From Nitrospiria bacterium (lineage in GTDB: Bacteria > Nitrospirota > Nitrospiria > Nitrospirales > UBA8639), in NCBI GenBank assembly GCA_030430725.1, contig JAUIKP010000243.1:1-5708 (forward strand): 5,708 nt of DNA, read 5' to 3'. Below are positions 1-3,847 of the stretch, piece by piece (the stretch's first letter is position 1; every line of letters begins with the position of its first letter). The translations under genes were made by a program, and so were the position numbers. The notes under the pieces are model-generated. The model saw only the letters and a list, made by a program, of their open reading frames with translations, was not told the origin of the DNA and searched no databases.

Positions 1-87
1 ACCAATGCGAGGAGGCATAGTTACAGTCGGTTCCGTGTGCTGTTCTCTAGCCAATAGCATCCGGGTGGTTGAGAATAACTTCTTGGT

Positions 88-116
88 TTGACTCGTGTTT
101 TCCCCGTTGATAGAAT
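88..116 (+). promoter_or_regulatory. sigma70-type promoter of the tRNA-Glu gene
   Basis: A -35 element TTGACT (88-93) and a -10 element TAGAAT (111-116) are separated by exactly 17 bases. Each differs from the consensus at one position. Transcription would start near 123, about 55 bases before the mature tRNA. The stretch after the -10 is GC-rich (gccggg), like the discriminators of stringently controlled stable-RNA promoters; that regulation is an inference. No other gene lies between this promoter and the tRNA. Confidence 0.75.
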
Positions 117-177
117 GCCGGGTCCATCGCGTCCGTGGTTAATCAGAAATGGCCTAGCACACATTCTGAATTATTGC

Positions 178-255
178 GTCCCCATCGTCTAGCCTGGCCT
201 AGGACGCCGGCCTTTCAAGCCGGCAACACGGGTTCGAATCCCGTTGGGGACGCCA
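178..255 (+). tRNA. tRNA-Glu (anticodon UUC)
   Basis: The sequence folds as a complete cloverleaf. The acceptor stem pairs GTCCCCA (178-184) with TGGGGAC (245-251), the discriminator is G252, and the CCA end is encoded (253-255). The anticodon stem pairs CCGGC (207-211) with GCCGG (219-223) around the loop CTTTCAA, giving anticodon TTC at 214-216. The T arm carries the invariant GGTTCGAATC. It decodes GAA/GAG in translation, and charged tRNA-Glu also feeds haem and cobalamin precursor synthesis in bacteria that use the C5 pathway. The leader at 143-169 can form a small bulged hairpin (TCAGA-A-ATG against CATTCTGA) that RNase P processing would remove. Confidence 0.97.
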
Positions 256-262
256 TAGCTTA

Positions 263-295
263 AGCCGTTGAAGGTTTCTTCAACGGCTTTTTTTT
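263..295 (+). terminator. intrinsic terminator of tRNA-Glu
   Basis: A perfect 11-bp stem, AGCCGTTGAAG (263-273) with CTTCAACGGCT (278-288), closes a GTTT tetraloop and runs directly into eight Ts (288-295). It begins 8 bases after the encoded CCA, so the tRNA is a single-gene transcription unit. Confidence 0.95.
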
Positions 296-514
296 ATTTA
301 TTTTTTATATCATTGTCAGTATTTGATTACATATTATGTCGGGTGTCTTGAAGAAATTCGACTGAAATCTCTTCACTCGTTCAGTTAAGTTCGATATGGT
401 AAGCATAACAGCCCTAATATTTCCAGGGCCTATCATATTTCCATCTGCCGATGATTGGGAGAGGAATTTTTGGGAGTTGCTACGGTTGTAAACGAGCAGC
501 GTTTAAGAGCCATC

Positions 515-536
515 ATACCATCCGGCCGTATGGTAT
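515..536. repeat. 22-base near-palindrome, candidate operator
   Basis: ATACCAT (515-521) and ATGGTAT (530-536) are exact inverted copies. They flank a central self-complementary CGGCCG (523-528), with one mismatched pair (C522 against T529). No T tract follows, so a terminator is unlikely. It sits about 50-70 bases upstream of the start site expected from the candidate promoter at 553-580, a position typical of activator sites. A role as a binding site is inference. Confidence 0.45.
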
Positions 537-552
537 TTGGCTGACCGGGGTA

Positions 553-580
553 TTGCCGAAACTATTTAAATGAGTTTAAT
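553..580 (+). promoter_or_regulatory. candidate promoter of the SUMF1-domain gene
   Basis: TTGCCG (553-558, four of six consensus bases) and TTTAAT (575-580, five of six) are 16 bases apart. This would give an untranslated leader of about 85 bases before the start codon at 671. It is the best match I found in this gap but is only moderate, and other weak matches exist. Confidence 0.35.
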
Positions 581-670
581 GATCAGTGACAATTCCAGTG
601 GGTGTTTGGCGGTGGATGTTATGCGTATTGCGGACCAAAAATTAATAATTCCAATTTCTAGCGAGGTGTT

Positions 671-1537
671 ATGACGCACTCATGGTTATTGAGCATAATG
701 GGGGTATTCTTCATTTTCAATGGTCTGAGCGAGCACACCTGGGCTCAAGAATCCATAGGAGAAAATTCTTGGCTGGATGCTCCGGTACAAGATGATGGAC
801 CGCCGGGTTCCATGGTGTTGATTCCTGAAGGGGAATTTCTCATGGGAGATAATGACGGCCCTCGAAACGAACGACCGGAACATACCGTGTGGTTGGATGC
901 CTATTCTATCGATCGGTACGAAGTGACCATGGCCGAATATCAGAAATTGTTGGATACCGATTACAGTATTGAACCGCCACCGCTGTGGGATGATGGTATT
1001 GCCGCTGGAGAATTTGGGATTCGACCGGCCGTGGGCATTTCCTGGAACGATGCCAATCGGTACTGCAAGTGGGTGGAAAAACGCCTGCCCACGGAGGCAG
1101 AATGGGAGAAAGCCGCTCGGGGTACAGATGGGCGAAGATACCCATGGGGCCATATGCAGCCCTTTGTGGATATTGCCAACTATAATCAGGGGACGACGGG
1201 GTGGGTAAGTTATAAATTGACACTTTCACCGGTCACCAGTGGGACCCGGGGCATGAGCATTCGTCACGGGTTAAAACAGGGTGGCAAAAGTGCCTATGGC
1301 TTGTACCATATGGCCGGGAATGCGGCTGAATGGGTCAATGATTGGTATGAACGGTTTTATTATGAAGAGAGCCCTAAGAAGAATCCTCAAGGGCCGGCGG
1401 AAGGTGATTATAAAGTGTTACGCGGGGGCTCGTGGGAAGATCAGCCGGTAAACTTGCGGGTGACCGCTCGTTCAAAAGGGGAGGTTGATTATCAGGACCT
1501 GACAACAGGATTCCGTTGTGCCAAGGATGCGAAGTGA
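671..1537 (+). CDS. exported SUMF1/FGE-sulfatase-domain protein
   Basis: This 288-residue protein has the formylglycine-generating-enzyme (SUMF1) fold. A hydrophobic N-terminus and the TWA|QE site predict signal peptidase cleavage after residue 25, so it should act in the periplasm or outside the cell. Family motifs appear in order: MVLIPEGEFLMGD (48-60), a VGISWNDANRYCKW block (121-134), RLPTEAEWEKAARG (138-151), YPWG (157-160), MAGNAAEWVNDWY (214-226), LRGGSW (250-255) and TGFRC (279-283). Only Cys132 and Cys283 are present. The catalytic cysteine pair of true FGEs, expected just after GGSW, is missing. Formylglycine formation is therefore unlikely, and a binding or other role is more probable, as for most bacterial family members. 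The start is supported by GAGG at 663-666. The gene stands alone and faces the cupin gene 41 bases away. Domain assignment is secure; function is unknown. Confidence 0.93.
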   Translation: MTHSWLLSIMGVFFIFNGLSEHTWAQESIGENSWLDAPVQDDGPPGSMVLIPEGEFLMGDNDGPRNERPEHTVWLDAYSIDRYEVTMAEYQKLLDTDYSIEPPPLWDDGIAAGEFGIRPAVGISWNDANRYCKWVEKRLPTEAEWEKAARGTDGRRYPWGHMQPFVDIANYNQGTTGWVSYKLTLSPVTSGTRGMSIRHGLKQGGKSAYGLYHMAGNAAEWVNDWYERFYYEESPKKNPQGPAEGDYKVLRGGSWEDQPVNLRVTARSKGEVDYQDLTTGFRCAKDAK

Positions 1538-1540
1538 CGG

Positions 1541-1566
1541 TGCGGCTACTCGCCAAAGTGGCCGCA
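1541..1566. terminator. hairpin between convergent genes, possible bidirectional terminator
   Basis: TGCGGCTACT (1541-1550) pairs with AGTGGCCGCA (1557-1566) as a 10-bp stem with one G-U pair and a six-base loop. It lies in the 41-base gap between the SUMF1 stop and the cupin stop. There is no T tract on either side, so it is not a classical intrinsic terminator. It could still help end or stabilise both transcripts. Confidence 0.4.
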
Positions 1567-1578
1567 TTCGGGCAATCT

Positions 1579-1923
1579 CTACAAGGGAGTATGAATGAGA
1601 TCGCGATTTGAGTCGACCGGTTGGAGTGGAGCGGAAGGCGATCGTTTTTGGCCATATAGCCAACGAGCGGTTGAACCTCCAATATTTCGAATAGTATAAG
1701 GTGTATCTTTTGGAATAAGAACTTCTTCTCCCACAGATGGCTGAACCCGCTCTCCGGCTATTTCTAATTCCAATTCTCCCGACATTGCCATAAATATTTC
1801 TTCCATATCCCGGGTGGCGGCTCTCCATTCACGGCTGGCATGATCAATCCACACCCCACAGGAAAATCCGCGAGCATGCCACTTTTTGGCAACGATTGCG
1901 CGGTCGATGATACGGCTTTCCAT
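1579..1923 (-). CDS. small single-domain cupin protein with degenerate metal site
   Basis: This 114-residue cytoplasmic protein is a one-barrel cupin. Visible blocks are GFSCGVWID (19-27), DMEEIFMAMSGELELEI (39-55), GEEVLIPKDTPYTIRN (65-80) and TARWLYG (85-91). The first and second of these barrel blocks correspond to cupin motifs 1 and 2. The glutamate of motif 1 is kept (E41/E42), but both HxH histidines and the motif 2 histidine are absent (Tyr76 stands there). Standard metal-dependent chemistry is therefore unlikely, and ligand binding or sensing is possible. The start at 1923 is chosen because AAGAGG (complement of 1930-1935) lies 6 bases upstream and residue 1 begins the conserved region. 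The frame stays open to 2193, but that extension is low-complexity and overlaps the promoter. The substrate is unknown. Confidence 0.85.
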   Translation of the reverse strand: MESRIIDRAIVAKKWHARGFSCGVWIDHASREWRAATRDMEEIFMAMSGELELEIAGERVQPSVGEEVLIPKDTPYTIRNIGGSTARWLYGQKRSPSAPLQPVDSNRDLIHTPL

Positions 1924-2152
1924 ATTAGGCCTCTTAAGGAATAAAAAACTTATAAAAAATTCCGATGAATAAGCTGATGATCGCCGATATTCATGCATTG
2001 ATTTCTGCTGAGGAAGAAGCGCGGAAATGGACAAGAGTGGCAGGGAATTACCCCGGCCACTCTTACTGAAGGGAAGTCGTGGAAAAGCACCAGCAGTGCA
2101 TTCATGGGGATAAAGAGAAAAGAATGCAAGGAAGTTAAATTTTCTCTGAATG
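1924..2152 (-). promoter_or_regulatory. long structured 5' leader of the cupin mRNA
   Basis: The predicted transcript carries four inverted repeats, given here as plus-strand positions. They are TGCATTC/GAATGCA (2097-2103 with 2122-2128), AAGAGTGGC/GCCACTCTT (2033-2041 with 2056-2064, with an inner GGG/CCC), ATGAATA/TATTCAT (1965-1971 with 1988-1994) and GGAAT/ATTCC (1938-1942 with 1959-1963). The third is followed on the transcript by a six-U run after 5 bases, and the fourth lies just before the ribosome binding site. I do not recognise a known riboswitch class. Regulation by the leader is inference. Confidence 0.35.
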
Positions 2153-2154
2153 CG

Positions 2155-2171
2155 CCCTCTTATATAGAGGG
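2155..2171. repeat. inverted repeat over the cupin -10 element, candidate operator
   Basis: CCCTCT (2155-2160) and AGAGGG (2166-2171) are exact inverted arms around TATAT. The repeat covers the whole -10 hexamer of the cupin promoter and ends just before the predicted start site. A protein bound here would block RNA polymerase. The regulator is not identifiable from this window. Confidence 0.45.
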
Positions 2172-2187
2172 AGGATATCTCTGTCAA
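2159..2187 (-). promoter_or_regulatory. strong sigma70-type promoter of the cupin gene
   Basis: On the minus strand, TTGACA (complement of 2182-2187, a perfect -35) and TATAAG (complement of 2159-2164, five of six -10 bases) are separated by 17 bases. Transcription would start near 2152, leaving a leader of about 230 bases before the cupin start codon. The -10 lies inside the inverted repeat 2155-2171. Confidence 0.7.
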
Positions 2188-2231
2188 TGTCATAATTTGT
2201 GGAAAAGGTGTGAATGGTGGTGGATAATTTT

Positions 2232-2281
2232 ATCGTGAAGTCACAATGTCCTTTCTGAAAAGGAAATTCACGATGTGAATT
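2232..2281. repeat. cluster of overlapping inverted repeats (GTGA/TCAC boxes)
   Basis: ATCGTGAA (2232-2239) is the exact inverse of TTCACGAT (2267-2274). Nested between them is TCCTTT-CTGA-AAAGGA (2249-2264). The right arm is also part of the 7-3-7 palindrome AATTCAC-GAT-GTGAATT (2265-2281), and the left arm is part of GTGA-AG-TCAC (2235-2244). The arms could form a cruciform or a hairpin, or be protein-binding half sites shared by the two divergent genes. The spacing does not match a CRP site (TGTGA, six bases, TCACA). Confidence 0.45.
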
Positions 2282-2290
2282 CTGGGGATA

Positions 2291-2321
2291 AATATTTTTT
2301 TAAAGATTTTTTAAAAAAAAA
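2291..2321. promoter_or_regulatory. A/T-tract block, UP-element or bent-DNA candidate
   Basis: Runs of seven T (2295-2301), six T (2307-2312) and nine A (2313-2321) follow each other with little interruption and near helical phasing. Such tracts bend DNA and can act as UP elements or nucleoid-protein sites. It lies some 220-250 bases upstream of the J-domain start. The function is inferred. Confidence 0.35.
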
Positions 2322-2543
2322 GAGTGAGGCAAGCCAAAGAACATGTCATGTATGATTGAGATAGAAGGTAGGTGATGGCCGGGTTATTAGCTCGAACCAG
2401 CGTGGGGTCTAACGTTATTGGACAATGCCGGCTGAGTTCGTATGTTCTGAGAGCATAATCACTGGTGTGGAGTCGGGTTCTTCGCGTATATTCCTACGGA
2501 AATATGGCCCGTATCAAGGATGAATCTAACATAGATTAGCTAC

Positions 2544-3449
2544 ATGATTGACGGAGTGAACTATTACCAAATTCTGGGTATTCCTGAAGATGCACTGCTG
2601 AAGGAAGTGCAGAGTGCATGGCGCAAATTTGTCAAAGAAAATCATGAGGATGTCGTCCCACCAGCGGAACGACAAGCCGCTAAGGAAAGGATGTTCAGGG
2701 TTAACGAAGCCTATGCCGTGCTCAGTCACGAAGAAAAACGGGCTGATTACGATAACGGGTATATGCTGAACGGCGGGTCAAAAATTGAACTTGTCAGGAG
2801 TCGGGTCCGCAGAGCCAAAGACATCATTCTCCGAGATCGATCGCTCATTACCAGAGACGAGATTAAGCTGATCGAATCCATTATCGATTATCTTGATAGA
2901 AGTACCCAGGAAAGGTGTTTTGCCTGGATGGCCAATATCTTATGCGAACGTCCGGAAATGGCCAAACATGTCGTGACGTCGGCGTTTGATGAACAACTGT
3001 TGGGGGGCACTAGCCATTTACTCGACAGGCTCTTAGAGCAAGCGCCATACGCTATAACATGGGAAAAAATCTACCTGTACGGAGAAGAGATTCTCGGAAT
3101 TGCCGGGAAGGAACACAAAGAACGAAATTACAACCAACTGGCCCGTATCTTGTGTCACCGGTTAGATTTGGCGAAGCACTTTGTATACCCGTCATTTCAG
3201 GAGCAAGCCTCCGGTTGTGAAAGCTGCCTGCTGCCAACATTACTGAAAGTGGCCCCAAATGAAATCACGCAGGACCATTTTAATGATTACATTGATACGG
3301 TTCACAGCATGCGATGGATCGTCTATGGTCAGCTCAGAAACTATAATGAGCAGGCGGTTGCCTGGATACTGAAGGCCAGACCCGACCTTGTCAGAAAGCC
3401 GGAAGAGAAACCAGCACCGAAGGAGTTGCCACTACCCTTGCGGTCCTGA
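2544..3449 (+). CDS. J-like domain protein with C-terminal helical repeats
   Basis: This 301-residue cytoplasmic protein starts directly with a J domain (about residues 6-72): NYYQILGIPEDA, helix II with AWRKFVKE, and helix III with MFRVNEAYAVLSHEEKRADYD. J domains stimulate DnaK ATPase through an HPD motif; here residues 34-36 read HED, so DnaK activation may be lost. There is no G/F region, zinc centre or DnaJ C-terminal domain. Residues 123-285 contain a duplicated unit, ERCFAWMANILCERPEMAKH (123-142) against ERNYNQLARILCHRLDLAKH (193-212), with a third partial copy RNYNEQAVAWILKARPDLVRK (265-285, one residue longer). I do not recognise this repeat family. The end is proline- and lysine-rich. 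ATG 2544 is the only possible upstream start, because an in-frame stop lies at 2532-2534, but it lacks a clear Shine-Dalgarno sequence. Partner and role are unknown. Confidence 0.85.
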   Translation: MIDGVNYYQILGIPEDALLKEVQSAWRKFVKENHEDVVPPAERQAAKERMFRVNEAYAVLSHEEKRADYDNGYMLNGGSKIELVRSRVRRAKDIILRDRSLITRDEIKLIESIIDYLDRSTQERCFAWMANILCERPEMAKHVVTSAFDEQLLGGTSHLLDRLLEQAPYAITWEKIYLYGEEILGIAGKEHKERNYNQLARILCHRLDLAKHFVYPSFQEQASGCESCLLPTLLKVAPNEITQDHFNDYIDTVHSMRWIVYGQLRNYNEQAVAWILKARPDLVRKPEEKPAPKELPLPLRS

Positions 3450-3461
3450 CCTTAGGCCTTG

Positions 3462-3482
3462 AATGCATGCATGGCATTTTTT
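3462..3482 (+). terminator. weak candidate terminator after the J-domain gene
   Basis: AATGC (3462-3466) and GCATT (3474-3478) can pair around a seven-base loop, and the T run continues to 3482. The five-pair, AT-rich stem is short for an efficient terminator. It lies 12 bases after the stop codon. Confidence 0.35.
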
Positions 3483-3486
3483 AACA

Positions 3487-3520
3487 ATCCGGCGTTCTTT
3501 GAATTCAAAGAACGCCGGAT
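3487..3520. repeat. perfect 34-bp palindrome
   Basis: ATCCGGCGTTCTTTGAA (3487-3503) is followed immediately by its exact reverse complement (3504-3520), centred on GAATTC. As RNA it would form a stem of about 15 bp with a minimal loop. No T run follows on either strand, so it is not a classical intrinsic terminator. It could be a transcript-stabilising or terminating hairpin for the J-domain gene (38 bases after its stop), a dispersed repeat, or a binding site. Confidence 0.75.
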
Positions 3521-3847
3521 AGAGTTCAACTTTCGACTAGGTCTTGATCATTCTTCAAGGGGGCGAGGCTTGACCTAAGAGAAATGAGTCCTCTCCCAAG
3601 AATTTCTCATTGAGTCTTATTTTTCAAGGCTTAATGGATTAAATCCTTTATCATTAAAAGATCGTTTTTGTTTGCATCCTTGACAAGTCAAATGTTCGGA
3701 TAATTTTTTTCCGCGCAAGTCCGTTATCACAATTCCCGGATAAGAAGCGGAACGGTGATTAACCCACAATATATTCTGTACTGTATGTTGGGCATATGAG
3801 TTTTTTCTTTATTGGCATGGCCAGTCCTTCTTGCATATCAAAAGTTT

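Larger units (their letters stand above)
296..662. other. intergenic region between tRNA-Glu and the SUMF1-domain gene
   Basis: No convincing gene is present. The left part (296-340) is strongly AT-rich. A weak 5-bp hairpin pairs GCCCT (411-415) with AGGGC (425-429). The notable elements, listed separately, are the near-palindrome at 515-536 and the candidate promoter at 553-580. A lone TATGGTA at 395-401 resembles one arm of that palindrome. The 40-codon reading frame at 451-573 has no ribosome binding site and is not called. Confidence 0.6.
1924..2543. other. 620-base divergent intergenic region, cupin and J-domain genes
   Basis: The region has no convincing gene. From 1924 to 2187 it holds the cupin leader and promoter. 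From 2232 to 2321 it holds clustered inverted repeats and A/T tracts. For the J-domain gene I find only weak promoter matches: TATGAT at 2351-2356 without a good -35, TTGGAC (2418-2423) 17 bases from TATGTT (2441-2446), and CATAAT at 2454-2459. A tiny reading frame at 2504-2539 ends just before the J-domain start. The 34-codon frame at 1965-2069 has no ribosome binding site and is not called. Confidence 0.5.
3450..3847. other. 398-base convergent intergenic region, J-domain gene and nrdJ
   Basis: The region has no gene. Besides the elements at 3462-3520 it holds smaller inverted repeats: GAGAAAT/ATTTCTC (3579-3585 with 3602-3608), TTAAT/ATTAA around GGAT/ATCC (3631-3657), and TTGAC-AA-GTCAA (3680-3691). 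A T7 run lies at 3704-3710. A longer imperfect hairpin, GTTATCAC (3723-3730) against GTGAT-T-AAC (3755-3763) with an inner TTCC-C-G/CGGAA stem, is the best candidate for the 3' end of the nrdJ transcript. It has no U tract on that strand. The rest is AT-rich and featureless. Confidence 0.5.

Noticed and set aside
237..255. The tRNA-Glu 3' end as an integration (att) site for a mobile element.
   Set aside because: There is no second copy of the tRNA 3' end in the window and no integrase or phage gene. The tRNA is followed at once by its own terminator.
451..573. A 40-codon plus-strand frame in the gap before the SUMF1-domain gene, containing a CYGC motif.
   Set aside because: There is no Shine-Dalgarno sequence before its ATG. 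Its composition is not gene-like, and it contains the 515-536 palindrome and runs through the candidate promoter.
1965..2069. A 34-codon plus-strand frame with a plausible amphipathic sequence (MNKLMIADIHALISAEEEAR and onward).
   Set aside because: It has no ribosome binding site or promoter and is antisense to the cupin leader. Its 3' part is explained by the 2033-2064 inverted repeat. It would be revived only by conservation in relatives.
1924..2193. A 90-residue N-terminal extension of the cupin, from an ATG at 2193.
   Set aside because: That ATG lies upstream of the -35 element of the promoter, the extension is low-complexity, and the start at 1923 has a good AAGAGG site and begins the conserved region.
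3680..3704. TTGACA (3680-3685) and GATAAT (3699-3704) as a plus-strand promoter.
   Set aside because: The spacing is only 13 bases, too short for sigma70 recognition, and no plus-strand gene follows.
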